DNA of 64,000 nucleotides from Halodesulfovibrio sp. (GCF_025210605.1 NZ_JAOARI010000027.1:87870-151869); one strand, 5' to 3'; counted from the first letter of the stretch, positions 34,369 through 48,800 are shown. Notes: generated by a model from the sequence alone, not told the origin. Numbers and translations: made by a program.

Positions 34369-35205
34369 CTATTGCCTTTTTAAACATTGACCATTTTGCA
34401 TAGCAAAAAGCTTTGCCGATCCCCCAAGGCGAAACATCGCTTCTTTATTATCAAACTCGGCTTTTATTTCCATAAAGCCAGAAGCAGTATCAATTGTCGG
34501 GGAAAGAAATATTATTTTGGCTGGAATCGGGTCGAAATCTGAGTCCGTTAACTCGAGGCACACATTTTGGTTTACAGCATATTGTTTGCCTACTGATTCT
34601 TCAGCACTCCCTACAAAACGCCCACGCCCTGCATCCACCATTCTGACCAGCGGTTCCTGTGCTTGAACAGATTCCCCCGGCTCTTTAACTATAGATGCAA
34701 CATGTCCAGAGAAAGGCGCTGTCAAAATCCTGCGTTGCAACTTTTGTTTTGCCAGTTTCAGCTCGATCTTCTCCAACTTTTTTAGCATCTTCAGCCTTGC
34801 GGCTTCCGATGCAGCCTCAGCATGATCGAGCTGCTTTGTTTCAAAATCTTCACGGCTCGCCGCGCCATCTTGAAACAACGTTTCTGCCGACTCATATTGA
34901 CGGCGTAACAGTTCTACTCGTTTTTCCGCATACTCTAATTCTGCGTTGGAATTAAGTTTCAAGCGGATTTGCGCCACATCAAGTTCTTGTATTTCTTTAT
35001 CAAGATACAAGAGCACTTCACCTTTTTTGACCAAATCCCCTTCTCGCACTGCAATGTTAGCGACCTGCCCTGCTTCGGGCAGCCCCAGCTGAACGTCGTA
35101 GAAGGGTTCAGTAAATCCTTGCACAGACAAGACTTCTGCAACTGCTGTGCTTACGGAACAAAACAGCAAAAAGAGCAATAGCGCTAAGCGAAAACGTACT
35201 AACAT
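34369..35205 (-). CDS. Periplasmic adaptor (HlyD/RND membrane-fusion type)
   Basis: A 278-aa exported adaptor with a Sec signal peptide (LALLLFLLFCSVSTAVA, cleaved near residue 23). The lipoyl half motif is GQVANIAVREGDLVKKGEVLLYLD, followed by a long coiled-coil hairpin (about 75-160), RILTAPFSGHVASIVKEPGESV and a barrel. It has no membrane anchor apart from the signal peptide. Its ATG directly abuts the stop of the TolC-family gene. It should bridge an inner-membrane component (the HlyD fusions encoded downstream) and the outer-membrane channel. Confidence 0.92.
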   Translation of the reverse strand: MLVRFRLALLLFLLFCSVSTAVAEVLSVQGFTEPFYDVQLGLPEAGQVANIAVREGDLVKKGEVLLYLDKEIQELDVAQIRLKLNSNAELEYAEKRVELLRRQYESAETLFQDGAASREDFETKQLDHAEAASEAARLKMLKKLEKIELKLAKQKLQRRILTAPFSGHVASIVKEPGESVQAQEPLVRMVDAGRGRFVGSAEESVGKQYAVNQNVCLELTDSDFDPIPAKIIFLSPTIDTASGFMEIKAEFDNKEAMFRLGGSAKLFAMQNGQCLKRQ

Positions 35206-36753
35206 CTATGAACGTTCCACTTCAATTTGACAGTCTTCAAGAAGGCGTCCTTCAGACAATAAAAGTACCAACACAGCCTTTTTAAATTCCACAAGTTTTT
35301 CTGCCAGAATCAAACGTGCTTCCAAGTATTCCTGTTCCTGCACAATAAGTTCGGAACGATCAATGCGCCCGTTTTTGAAAAGCTTGTCGCCGTCATCCAG
35401 CACCTTCCGCTGAAAACGTACTACATTGAAAAGCCCTCTTGCTTCATCAAAAGCACTGCATACTTCTCTGCGCGAGGTATCAATCTCGTCCGTAATAACT
35501 CCGGCAAGGTTGTTCAAAACAAGCTTGGTTCGTTTTGCACGCTTCTGAGCAGCTCTCAGCATACTCTCATCACTAATTCCTCCACCAAGAGGAACTGAAA
35601 CGCTTGCACCGACAGTCCAGTACTCATACCCTTCGCCAAGAGCGTCATAAGCATTACCCCAGTTGCGCCCCAAACCGGTCTGACCATATTCGCCTTTCAG
35701 CTTCACATCTAACAATGTTTGGTTATCAGCATAGTTCACACGATCTTTTTCAAGCTCGTACTCTAGCTTAGCTGCAAGATAGTCAGGGCGGGAAGTGAGT
35801 AGCTGTTCTGGACTTTTTTCAACAAGAACTCCATCCATGTTTAACTGGGGTAGTGTTCCAGAAACACGAACTTCTGAGTTCGTGGCAAGACTTGTTCCTA
35901 CAAGCATCTGTCGAATAGAAGATGAGGAGCGACGCAACACACGCTCGGCGGTATGAAAGCGAGCTTTGCGACGAGCAAGGGAGGATTCTGAACGGAAAAT
36001 AGCCGAAGTAGGAACTTTTCCTTCATCTACCTGCTTATTTACAATGCGCGCTACTTCCTTAGATAAATTTAACAATTTACCTTCAATAGCATAGCGTGTC
36101 TGCGCAAGCTGCATATCATAGTACGCCTGTCCTGCACGAAAAACCGCAATCAAACGCGCTCTGTCCAAGCGATATTCAGAAATTTTATGTTGGCGCTCTG
36201 CAATGCGAACCTGCGTTAAGTTTGCATCAACACCACAATTTTTAAGTAATGGCTGAGTAACAGCAACACCCATTTTTATACGCTTTTGTCTGCCATACTG
36301 CTCAGAGGTCTGAAGAGATGTGGAAGGATCATGAAACGAATGAATCAGCTCAATATTAGTACCTGTTGGTAACAGACTGTTCACCCCGATTGATGCCACA
36401 TTTTCTTCACGCTTATATGTAGATCTGCCATCACGGGTAGCGGCTTCGTCAGCGTCGTTCTGTTCGTTTTCATATTCGCGGTCATACGATATCTCAAGCG
36501 TCGGCTCAAACAGCCCCCACGCGTTCTCAATCCCCTCTTTTGCAATGAGAGTTTCAAGCATCTGCCTGCGTACGGATTCATTTTCATTCGCTATTACAGA
36601 CAGAAAATCTTGTTCAGCAATGGCTGCCTGCCCAGTATCAATATTGACATCTATGGTCAGCGAATCCTGTGCAAACGCAACAGAACTCAAAAACAGCAGC
36701 CCACACCCCACAGCCACGACCAAAGTCGATCCCATTTTTCCAAACCAGTGCAT
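35206..36753 (-). CDS. TolC-family outer-membrane channel protein
   Basis: A protein of about 515 aa with a signal peptide (TLVVAVGCGLLFLSSVAFA) and the TolC/OEP layout: two repeats of long helices and strands, with QPLLKNCGVDANLTQVRIAE in the first repeat, and SVSVPLGGGISDESMLRAA and a late LVEFKKAVLVLLLSEGRL. It would trimerise as the outer-membrane exit duct. The ATG at 36753 has AAGGG 6 nt upstream; a GTG at 36759 is too close to it. It follows the giant gene by 66 bp with no strong terminator, so co-transcription is likely. Confidence 0.93.
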   Translation of the reverse strand: MHWFGKMGSTLVVAVGCGLLFLSSVAFAQDSLTIDVNIDTGQAAIAEQDFLSVIANENESVRRQMLETLIAKEGIENAWGLFEPTLEISYDREYENEQNDADEAATRDGRSTYKREENVASIGVNSLLPTGTNIELIHSFHDPSTSLQTSEQYGRQKRIKMGVAVTQPLLKNCGVDANLTQVRIAERQHKISEYRLDRARLIAVFRAGQAYYDMQLAQTRYAIEGKLLNLSKEVARIVNKQVDEGKVPTSAIFRSESSLARRKARFHTAERVLRRSSSSIRQMLVGTSLATNSEVRVSGTLPQLNMDGVLVEKSPEQLLTSRPDYLAAKLEYELEKDRVNYADNQTLLDVKLKGEYGQTGLGRNWGNAYDALGEGYEYWTVGASVSVPLGGGISDESMLRAAQKRAKRTKLVLNNLAGVITDEIDTSRREVCSAFDEARGLFNVVRFQRKVLDDGDKLFKNGRIDRSELIVQEQEYLEARLILAEKLVEFKKAVLVLLLSEGRLLEDCQIEVERS

Positions 36754-36819
36754 ACTCACCCTTACTTACTACAAACAATCAAAAACTTTTTTCGGTTATA
36801 ACGAGGTACACCCTCAAAA

Positions 36820-39800
36820 TTATTGAGAGTCGCTTACAGGCTCAGACGATACTTCTGGTTCAACAGGCTGGAGACCTTGCAACAGCGCACCATCTTCAGA
36901 TACAAAGTCTTCACTGGCAGCCCCCCCTTGAACACCGGGTATATCTTCAGAAATCTGTATCAATCCGTCCACATCACGTTCATCAACCATTGGAAGTATT
37001 CCCAATTCGCTGGCTGGACGTGTATTTTGAAGGAAGTCACCTTCATTCCTATCCATGAAGAAAGTTCTTTCAACGGACTCAACAGAGCCGTTTCTTTCTT
37101 CACCAAAAACAGGGCTGTCAAAAATCTTGTCAGCTTCTCCAAAGCGCAAATCAAGAACAGAGGTATCCGCTGATTCACTCTGCAATTCACTCAAAAGAGA
37201 CATACGGGAAGAATCAAGCGATTCCCTATCACCAGAAGCATCCCCTATCAGACTCTCTCTGTAACTGCCTCGTGCTTCAGCAATTTCTTCAACAAGGCTT
37301 GAGCCAGAAATAATTTGTTGTTTAGACGTTCCTTCGTCGAAACGTTCTTGAGCATTTTCAGCTAAATGCAATCCGCTTTCTTCAAACATGTCTTCCAAAA
37401 TACGCTGCGGCAAATCTTCACCGAAAACATCTGAAAGAACTGAAGCCTGCTGAGAAAGTGCAACATTCTCTCCAGCCATCTGCTGACTATCGTCATTGCG
37501 ATCTTTCAGCATTTCGAGATAGCTTGAAGGCTGCGTAGTTGAGGTAGCGCCACTCAGCGGATTACTATTTTCTGAATTATCAGCCGTGCTATCGGAATCC
37601 GTATCCCAATTTCCATGGCTGCCACCTGAACTAGGGGCAACCGGTGGAACCACAAAGCCTGTAGTGAAGGAGGTTTTACCTTCACCAGTTACGCCATACA
37701 ATGGGTCAGTCGTTGCATCAGGATCGTAGGTAACATCACCATCAGTGTAGAGAATCAAATCTCCATCACCGTCGACAATCAATCCCGGATCAACAAGCTG
37801 TACACCACCGCGCGCCCAAATATGAGTTCCCTCACCACTTAGTGCAGATAAGTTTTTCACCTGCACATCAAGGGCGTTGCCTTCAGGATCACCAATTTTT
37901 CCTGTTGCTTCTGCAAAAAGATTTTCCGCAACAACGTTAAGGGTCGCTTTGGCAAAATCTGCTGCATCGAATTTCACAGGCGCATCGTCAAAGGCATCCA
38001 CTATAGAGCCATCCTGTGCCGTGAGGTACACATCTTTTTTGCTCTCGAATGTTCCAGCTTTAAGGTCGGTAGCAGAGACATATGTGATTGTTCCGTCACC
38101 AGTTATGAGTGCTCCACCGACACCAGTGCCAGCCTCATCGATCATTTCGATAGAACCCTCTGTGGATGTAACAGTAATATCGTTACTTCCTTCAGCTTGG
38201 ATTTTACCTGCCTGAACTATAGAACCTGAGGTAACTTCAACGGAACCGTCAGTAGCTGCAAGAGAGCCTTCAGCTGCAATTGAAGTGAGCTTAGCAATTA
38301 CTGCAGTTACTGAATCTGCAACAACGCTTCCTTTAAGCTGCAAAGAATCACCATCAATGGAAAGTGTTCCGTCCGCTACTGTAACATCGTGGCTGATGTC
38401 AATTTCACCAGTGCTTGAAAGCTCTACATTACCACCATGAGAGGTAATTCCACCAGTTCCGGTACGGAGTCCATTAATACCCTCTAGGTAGATATCATTC
38501 TCAGCATCTGCTGCGACTTTACCATCAACGGACATTGCTTTATCAACCTTGCCCACATCGACAGCCGCAGTAAGGTTTATCACACCACTTAAGGATGTAA
38601 TCGCCGCGCTGTCAGCTTCACTAAGATCAAAGATTGTTCCAGTACGAGATGTTACAAGAACATTACCTTCAGCAGATATAGAACGGATGTTTGCAGCATT
38701 TCCTGCTTCAACAGTTACGCCACCATCAGAAGATGTGATACTTGAAGAAGCATTTTGATCGAATGTACCAGCCTGAGAAGTTACTGTTACATCACCTTTG
38801 GTAGTAATTGCTGCAACATTTACATCTTTTTCCGCAGTGATAGTAACGCCACCGTTTGAAGAGGTAAGGAGTGATGCAGTATCCTGCGCTACAGCACCAG
38901 TTTGTGCGTCGATGCTTATGTCTCCGTCGGCAGTAATAGAAGCAACAGTCACTTCTGTTTTTGCATCAACGGACACTCCAGCACCTGTAGAAGTGATAGT
39001 TGCCGAAGCGTTCTGCTCAAATGCACCAGTTGAAGCAACAATGTTGACATCAGAACTTGCATTGATTGAGCCAGCAGCATGTAAGCGAACATTTTCGCCG
39101 CTAAGCGCAATTGCGTTATCGCCGGAAGTGACGGCACCATTAATAGCGAGGTCATTGTCAGCAACCAAGTTAACAGCGCCGGAAACAGCCTGAATGTTGC
39201 GATCACCTACTGTAATAGTGGCAGTGTCATGAATAGCAATGCCGCCAGATGTTACCCGTGCACCGAGAGTTCCTTTAACTGTAATATCAAAGTCTTCTCC
39301 TCCGGCTACACCGATTCCATTTTTAGCATTCAGCCAAGCATTACCTTCAGCTGTGATGTTTGCACTTTCATCACTATTACCGTCAAGAATCGCACCATCT
39401 GTAGAAAGAAGATTGATATCTGCACCGGAAGAGACATCATGCAGCACCATATCGCCAGATGTGGTGACAGACATGCCGCCAGCACCAGCAGTAATAGAAC
39501 TTCCGTCCGCCATAGTAAGCTTTTCGCTTCGGGCTGCTAGCGTCATAGCGTTACCGGAAAGCGAAGCGCCGTTTGCTAGCTCCACACCCTCTGCATCAAG
39601 ATCAAGCACACCAGTCGTCACAAGGTCGCCCTCAACGCGTGAAACTTCATCCACCTGAAGGTTATAATTCTTTGCGCTGGTATCTGAAATATAGAGCGTG
39701 CCGTGAACCTGTAAGTTTACATTTCCACCAAAGTCGCCAAACAGATAGAAGTCACTGTTAATTTCAAGATTAATATCCTGATTTCGACCAATGATATGCG

Positions 39801-42800
39801 TAGGAGCTTGATACTCTACATCAGTCGTTGTTGCATCGGTCAATGCCAGCAATGTATTCGCAGTGATATCATTATCAGGATCGTTTGGAGAAAGCTCTTT
39901 AAGAGCGCCCTTCGCATTGATAACAACCAGCCCTTGGCTTCCGGCACTTACAGAATCAACGTAAACATCGCTTGAGAAGCTGGTCAGTACAACAGTGTTG
40001 CTAATTGCATTGGCAAACATTTTAGCATCAGCAATTTCAAGATCGGACTGTGCTGAAATATCGATCATGCCTTGAGCTATGTGAGCTTTTTCAACATGCA
40101 GACTGCCTCTATCAGCAATCTTCAGTTTACCCGTTCCATGAACTGTTGCATCAAGCTTATCCACATTAGTAGTCAAAGCAACGTCACTGGCAGAACTGGT
40201 TTTCAGCTTAGTACCTCGTGCAACAGCTTTTTCAACAGTGCTGGTGATTGTACCACCAGAAGACAACGTGATAGAGCCTTCAATCGGCTTCATGCCGTTT
40301 TCAATCCAGCGCTGACCGTCAACAACGCTCAATTCGCTGTCTACCACCATGTCTTTGCCTGAAGTCAGTTTAATGATCTCAGGGTTATCACCGTTGTAAC
40401 CGCCGATGACATTTTCGCCAGCAGTCAATTTTCCTGTTGTGGTAATATCAATTTCAGCACTGGCACGAATAAAGCCATCCTCAAAGATCAGATCGCTGTT
40501 TGCATCAATTTCAATTACGCCAGTTGTTCCGCCAGCGCTAATCTCAAACCTATCAAACTGTTTGTCACCAACATTAAGAGCAATTTTGCTCGATGCTTTT
40601 GTAATGGTAACATACTGGTAGTCATTTGGATTAATATGGGAAGTTACATCCACAGAGTCTTTATCAAGAATTGTGTAGCGCTTGGCTGTCAGCACTTTAT
40701 TTCCGTGCGCATCAAAGATGTCTCTTTCCAACACGGTAGTTCCATCAAGAGCGTAAATAGTGCCCGTGCCATCAGCATTCTGTGTAAGAACCGTAATAAT
40801 GCGTGGCTGAATTCTAGGGTCGTTCAAAGATGCACCTTCAATCTTTGGTGCATAGTATGCTTTATACGCGTACAGCCCTTTATGTTTGTGCTGAACAAGG
40901 TGTCCTGAAGGAGTTTCCAGCACAACATCACCGGCGGTATTTTTACGCATCACATACTGCAAATCTGCATCGCGTTTGTACACTACCTGTGGGTTCTCGG
41001 CTGTTGCTGTAACTTTGAGAAGATCTACAGCGGAACCATCTGAAGACGAAATGCTTCCAGTAAGAACAACATCACGCTTTGAAATAAACTCAATTTTTCC
41101 GCCACCAAAAACGAGATCATTTTCGAGTGTAATATTTTCATCTGATTCGATGGTAATGTTGTCAGCACGGTAGGTTCCGGTAGTTGGTATGACAAACATC
41201 TCCCCACTACGCAGCGTCAAATCATTTTCCGCATCAACGTTCACTTCAAGATCAAGCTTACCTGCTGCATCCAATTCAAGAACGCTTCCGCTCCAAATAC
41301 CCTGCTCAGCACCGGTATCGCGTACAACAACGCTAGAACCGGTTGATCGTAACAGAAGTTCGGAGTCAGCTCCGCCTGCATGAGCGTTATATGCCATCAA
41401 CACGCCATCAGTGGTCAAAGAAATATTACCATCACCTGTAATAACCTTGGTCACGGTCAAATCTGCACGATTATCGGTAGCATCTTCCGTATTAACGAAG
41501 GAAATATCGCCAGTAGCAGTCTGAACATCTAACAGTTCGTTAATTCTGGTTGTCAGCCCTTCTATTCCGGTTTGAGCGGACATACTCAGCTGGTCGGCAA
41601 TAATCATAGGCTGGTTGCCATTGTTCAAGCCGAAAATACGTCCGCCTGAAGTCAAACTGAAATCACGACGCTCACTAATCACATGAACATTTTTAACGCC
41701 CACGTCACCAGCAGCTGTAACGCTGACCTCACCTTCACCAGCTACGATATTCTTAAGATTCACGCCGTCGTCGCTGATATCCCTAACTGTGATATCACCA
41801 AGTTGGTAAGAATGGAGATCAAGAGAATTAGCAACGGTAACGATGTCAATTTCACCAGGAACTTCAATGGCAATTTCATCACCGATCATGCGGGATTCGC
41901 TACCTGTGTTGGTAATAGAACCCTGCACTTTGATGGAGATGTCACCGTCTCCGCCCTCGCCAACAGCAATAGTGTCATACGTAACACCCGCTCCGTAGAC
42001 ACGGATGCTGATGTCATCGTCATCGCCCATGCCCGCAGTGGTCAATCGACCCGCATTGAGCGCACCGAATGTTGTTACGCTGATGCCACCGTCTGCGGTA
42101 TCAAAGTCTGCGATATTAAGAGCCTTGGAGTTGACTATAGATAATCCGCCGTCACCTGTATTAGAGACAGTAAGGGTATCGATGGACGTATTGGCAGTGA
42201 AACCATTTTTGCTGAGTCCGATAAGTTCGGCTGACTCGATGACGCCGCCAGTCTGTTTAACAGCACCACCTTCTGCGGTAAGCTCCACAGAGCCAAGGCT
42301 AGTGATAGATGCACCAGTAAGCAGCATGTCGCCAGAGTCTTTACCGGAAGTAAGATATACAGAGCCTTTTTTCCGTTCGAGAAGAACAGGGCTAGACTCT
42401 CCGCTATCACCTTCGGATACACTGTCAGCATCTGCATCATTTGCATGCACAACATCACCGGAATCGCTTGCACCTTTTTCTTCGTCAGATACAGCTTCTT
42501 TCTCACTAGCACGTGCGCCGCCAGATTCAGCAAATTCAGCATTACCGCCTGTATTGCTTTCTTCGTGCGCGCCCGCTTCCGGTTCAACTGGATCAGGCGT
42601 TGCAGTAACTTCGAGCAAGGAACCTTCGCTGCCAGTAAATCCACCTGTGCCATCCTGACCTGCGTGAATATCGATGTAATTAGCAGCCTTCAAGTGACCG
42701 CCGACATTGATATCATCATTAGCCTGAACAACAATGGAGTCGAGGACTTCCATATCACCGTTCAGAACAGCGTCTGCACCTGCATTAACGATGACATCAG

Positions 42801-45800
42801 TCTCATCAAGGGTAGTTCTAACGGCTGAAGCATCTCCAAATGTGATAGTTCCAACAGCATCGAAACGAATTTCACCCGGAGATTCGATTAACGCTTCAGC
42901 AGAAATTTCGTCTCCTGCCCCACCGGAAGGTGCCGCACCATCCACAGTAATGTCACCGCCAGCAGTCATTGTCACAGTGGAAGCATCTCCGATGCCCTTA
43001 ACCTGACCACTTACAGAAATATCATCCCCGGTGACTACATTGATATCACCTTTGGCTTCCAAAGCATTGCTGTCGAATTTGCCCCACCCAACAAGCTTCT
43101 CGTCCATAACTCGTTCAGTGGTAAAGACATTTTGATCACCATAAACTGCCTCATTTCGCCAAACAGTAATTTGTTTGTCTTTTACAGCCTTGGTTGTAGT
43201 GTCGTATGTACGGTATTCTGGTCGGCTTCCATAGTGGTCGACAGTCTGCGACGTATAAGAATAATGCAACGTTTTTCGTTTATCGTACACGCCTTCATCA
43301 TGAGAAGCCCAATCGTAAGAGTAGTCTTTAAACTCTTCGGTAACATTTTGAGCGGTGAGTTTAGGGTCTATTTCGACAATGATACCTAATCCGGACCAGC
43401 CACTCCCATAGTCACCCCCCATGCTACTGCTGTACATATCATCGCCTATCCCACTATACACCATCTGCGTATTATCAATTTCATACCCATCGTGCCTAGG
43501 TCTCCACATAAGGTGTTTAAAAAGTTGTGCGTCACGTTCTAAGTTTGGCTGCATTCCTATACCAGATGAAGTATGCGGCGGCTTGTTATAGGTACTATAG
43601 TGATACCATTGGGTTGAATCAGCAGAAACCTCAGTATCATTATTCCAGTGATACTTCATAAATGGCTGTAAATAATCAAATAAACCTTCAATCTTTGGTT
43701 CTTTATACGTAGCAGTATCCCCATAGCCTCCAAGAATGAAGTTCATAGTTGCCAGGGTGACATATCCTTTGCTCTTAGCTAAATCTTTTACAATTTTTTC
43801 TACATGTAAGCGTTCTGTATCAGAGTTAAATTGTACCAGTTTTCCACCCTGAGCTGTTGCAGCCTGAACAGCAGCATCAAACTGCCTATAAAATTTAGCA
43901 AGATACCCATCCATAGGAATAACATACTGACGCGCAACATAACCGCCACCAGCGTTATCGACCCCAACAACCTTACTATACTGGCGAACAACCGTTTTAT
44001 TACTCAGACTTTCTGTTTCAGAAAAATATTTGGAAAGTCCGGTTGCTTTCAGGTCTGAGAGGTTACCACCACTGTTTCCATCATGAGTCTTCAATGTATC
44101 CGCAGGGTCTGATGGTATAGTCCAGTCAGGAATATCCACATGAGAGCCGGTATGACCATCATTAAGGGTATAGTACATCTTACCACTTCCGGTCTTATAC
44201 GAGACCGTCCATCTGGCATCTTCACCATCGTCATCTGTTACATCAACCCGAACGCTACCATTACCGTCTGTTTCCCACGGCTCTTTCTCATAATATGTGG
44301 ATGCAGTATGTGCAGACCCCACCTGAGTATATGTAACAGTAGCTTCTTCATGCGCTTGCCCGACAAGCACATCCTTTTTGCTAATGTCACCCTTGCTCAT
44401 TACACTCAAAACATCTTTCGCCGCATCTTTTGGCATTCGGATATACTTGTCATTCCAGCCAGCAACGTTGATGTGTACAATCTCTTGGGCATTAGTAAGC
44501 CATTTAGGTGTCCAGTTATCTTCTGTAGCATTACCGTTAATTACACGGTGCAACTTATGGTTGGATGATGAGAAGTTATACAGTGCTTTAAACCCTAAAT
44601 GTTTCAGAACAGCTGCTCTCTGAAGATCATTCAATGTATTAAAACCGCAGTACCCAGATCTATTAAGTCTAGGATCACTAGCACCAGTGGCATCCCAGTT
44701 CACATCATCGTTACTGTAATCTCCGCCACTGCCTTCAATAAAGTATTGGCGTGTAACGTTGGTGCTAGCCTTGTAATATCCAACCTGCGTCAGAGTTACA
44801 TCCATCGTCTTAAAGGAAACACCATCTTTAAATTCTGTGCTGCCTGTTTGTTCAGAAACAGTGGTTGTAATCCATGTTACCTCTGGAACCGTAATAAAAC
44901 CGTCAGCTATCTGGTTGTACCCTGTTACAACCTTAACCTTATGCGCTTTATTGGTAATAATAGGAACCTGAATTGATTTTTGCCCCTCACCAAGCTGTGC
45001 TTCAGAAGCAACACCAAAATCACCGCCTGCGGTAATATTAATATCACCTTCAGAATGTACTGAGCCTGCACCAACTACTTTTACGTATGCATCGCCAAGG
45101 GAAGATACATCAACACTAGCGGCTGTCAGCTGTTCTTCTGTCCAGTCAGCACCAACACCGCCACGCAGTTCTATGTTACCTTGAGAAACAAGCTTACCCC
45201 CGACGATTACTGACGCCACGCCATTGGCAAGAATCAATGAATCTGCATCAGCGGTAGCGGAAATATTGCCATCAAGCCGGACGTTATCACCGAAGAAATG
45301 TACTCGCTCAGCAGCGGTAACCATTCCTGCGCCTTTTACGCCGTCATCGCCAGCTACTAAAATATTGCCGGATACATTGAAGAACACTTCACCGATATCA
45401 GAACGGGTACGTACAACACCGCCTGCAAGAACAGTCGCATCCTTACCTGTTACGGTGACTTTGTTCAGCGCATTGACCAAGCCGCCAATTTTACTGTTGC
45501 CAGCAGAAGATGCAATATTGATTTCAACCGGATTGACAGAGATTTTTCCATCTTTGCTAACCGGACGCCCAACCTGACCGCCTAAATAGATATCATCTAC
45601 TGCGGAGAAATCGATGGTTCCACCGGCAGCAACATCAAATGTCGCACCAGACAAGCGTACAGGGTCAGCACCTTTAACAGGGGAGGTTCCGTCGGCAAGC
45701 AACACACCTGCTTCATCTACATAGTTTCCGTCAGCATTAACAAGGTTGCCTAACCCGTCCATCAAACGACCGTTCGTGTCGACAAAGTACGTTCCGCTGC

Positions 45801-48800
45801 TGTCACGTTTGTAAACGTGATCTTCAGAAAGGATTGAAATACCAGTATCGTCATCACCAGCTGTCACAGTAATATTTCTGCCAGCTTCGACAACTCCGTT
45901 GAAATGCGCCTGATCGCCAGTGGTAATGCTTACTGTACCGGCTGCGTCATTAGCTTGTATCAAGCCATTTACTACAATGCCGTGATCAGTGTTGATAACA
46001 ACATGGCTGGAAGGCGCATCACTCACCTGTGCTTCGTGCTCTTTGTCGCCACCAGCTTCAGGGGTAACCACTGGAGGCTCCAAAGCATCAGCAGTGATAC
46101 TTGAAAGAGAATTCTGACTCAAAGAAACCGCATTGCTACCGCCAACAACATCTATAGTCAGATCACCTGATGATTGCAGCGTACCGCCCTGCTGTGTTGC
46201 AATGAGCTTTTCATTAAGAATCTCTCCCCCCACGTTAACGCGCTCAGAGGCGTTAATATCGAGGGTAGAGTCAGCACCAGTCCATTTTTCGGAGTCTTTC
46301 TCGAACGTTGCCCCCGCAAGAGCAGAACCAATAACGGTCACCGTCGAACCTTCGAGAACAATTTTACTGTTAGCTTCACTAGTTCCTACCCGAACAGCGT
46401 TGCCAATAGTTAACTCATCTGCCGCATCGAAGGTTACAATACCTGTGCCTTGAATTGTCGCACCCTGATAGTAGTAGTCACCATCTGGGACTGATTTATG
46501 ACCGGAAGCAATGGCTCCTTTCGAAGATGTAATATCTCCGTCAGAAGTCACTGTAAGGGTAGAATCTGCGCTCTCAACTTTGATTACAGAATTAAAAATA
46601 TCTACAGTGTTGCCAGCATGGAGAGCAAGGTCAGCTTGCACATTGATATTAGCCTGCACAGTCAAATTACGCTGAGCACGAATATCGACTTCCGCACCGT
46701 CTATATTTTGCGCTGTAGACTGAATAACACCCTGAATATCCACATCCTTACCGGAGATGGTCAGTCCGGTATCCGCAGTAATTAAGCCGGACTCTTTAAG
46801 AACAGTGACTTTTCCATGTTCGGAGCTAACGTCAACTGCTGAAAGAGTGTTAGAGCCTGTGCCGACAACGCCGTTGATAACAACGTCATTCACACCGCTT
46901 AATTTAAGCTCACCGCCTCCACCAGTGGAGAGAATTTTAGAAGTGCCTTCGACACGAAGACTTTCTTGCCCTTCAGACTGAACAGAACCACCTGTAATAA
47001 TGACATCATCGTAGGCTTTAAGATTGCCACGAATAGTCAGGCTTGTATCAGCATTGAGAATGATATCTGAGCCTTCGCCACCAGCAATGATGTCACCCCA
47101 GATTTCACCGTTCTCTCCAGCATTAAACTTGATAGAACCATTTACGGTTTCCAGTACGCCAGTAGCATCAATATCAATGTCTTTACCATCCGGAGAAGTA
47201 CCGGAGTACATATTGATAGCTTTATTGGCGATAACCTTGCCAGCTACGTAGATTTTTTGGTTCGGTCCATTTTCTGCACCAAGGTTGACTACAGAGCCAG
47301 CATTACGGGCATCAATTGCGTAGTACAAACCAGAGGTGAGATCGTCAGAAACAGTATCGAATCCAAGCAGATCAGCGTTAACTGAGGAAGACTTCAAAGT
47401 CATGCTGTACGGTCCGGTCAAAATCAAGCGACCATCACGCAGCTTAACTTTCATATCAGGGTCAACAAGAGCGCTTGAAGGGTCATCAGCAAAATCTGTG
47501 TACGAATCGCCAACTGTGTACGTATCAACATCGGAACGGGTAATTTTCCAATCAGCTGCTTCCAGTGCCGCTTGAATATCTTTGAGCAAGTCATTGATGC
47601 TCGTATTATCAGCGGTGTCTGCTGCGGAAAGAGTTACCGTAGCGCTAATATCGTAGCTGACCTTATCAAGAACAAGGTCAAGAGTAACATCTTGAGGCAG
47701 CACACCATTTGCAGCATACGGCCACGCTTTAGCAAGAATCTCATTTGTATGTGCTGGGGCAAGAACATCGATACGCCCCGGGGCATTGAGATTGATTGTA
47801 GAATTTTCCAACCATGTTTCAAGCTGTGCCGAGCCTTGTAATACAATACCTCGGTCAGCGTATCGAGAATTCGTATCAGCGGAACCAGTACCGCCTACAA
47901 GATCAATGGAGCGTCCGGCTTTGAGTCCCACACCAACTCGAATTTGCTTTTCTGCTTCAATCCGAATTGCAGATGCACCACCAAAGGTTTCAATTATACG
48001 ACCTTGGTAGACTCCTGACGCATCACGAACCTGATTAACTTGTCCACCAGCAGCTAACAGACCAATAATTTCTGCATCACCTGCGGAGGTAATAGTAATA
48101 TTTCCATCAGCTTTTTTGACTGCAATTTCAGAAGCGCCATGAACACGAACACCCATGCCGCTGTCATTCATACCACCTTCGATAGTTACATCACCAGCAG
48201 AATGAATGTACCCGCCTGTAGTCGTCGGGGTTCCACCTTTGGTTACGGTGTTACCACCGATGAAAGCTTGACCTTGCACATCGATATCAACCTGACCAGC
48301 GACACCTGACCAATTGACATGCTGAGAAAGAAGGTTTCCGTCGTCGTCAAAGTTCTGCACCAGTGAGCCACCCGCAACAAGAGTACCCATCATCTCCATA
48401 TTGCCGGAACCGGTAATAGTAATATTACCGCCTTCGTTCTGGTATCCCCGTGCAGTCATGCCACCAGCAGTTGTGACAAGGAGTCCGCGCTTTTCATCGT
48501 CAGAACCTGGAGTTCCGCCTTTTACAGCAACATTCCCTGCTGCAAGAAGCCCGCTGCCAAGCAACAACTGTTCACCTGCGGATACACTAAGGTCTGCACC
48601 TAGACCGGACCAGATAACTCCTGATTTTCCTACAGAACCACCTGCCAGCAGAACGCCGTAAACATCAACGTCCTTTGAGCCTTTCACTACGATGTCAGCA
48701 TCGTTACCAGTTGTACGCATTTGCGCTGTATCGTGCAGGTACACGCTGGTAGAATGCATATCGCTTCCGCCATGATCGGTTCCGTCCGTGCCTATCCCGC

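Noticed and set aside
38640..39070. Regular repeats suspected as a CRISPR array
   Set aside because: The 129-bp units are in frame, coding and diverged throughout; there are no constant repeats with variable spacers.
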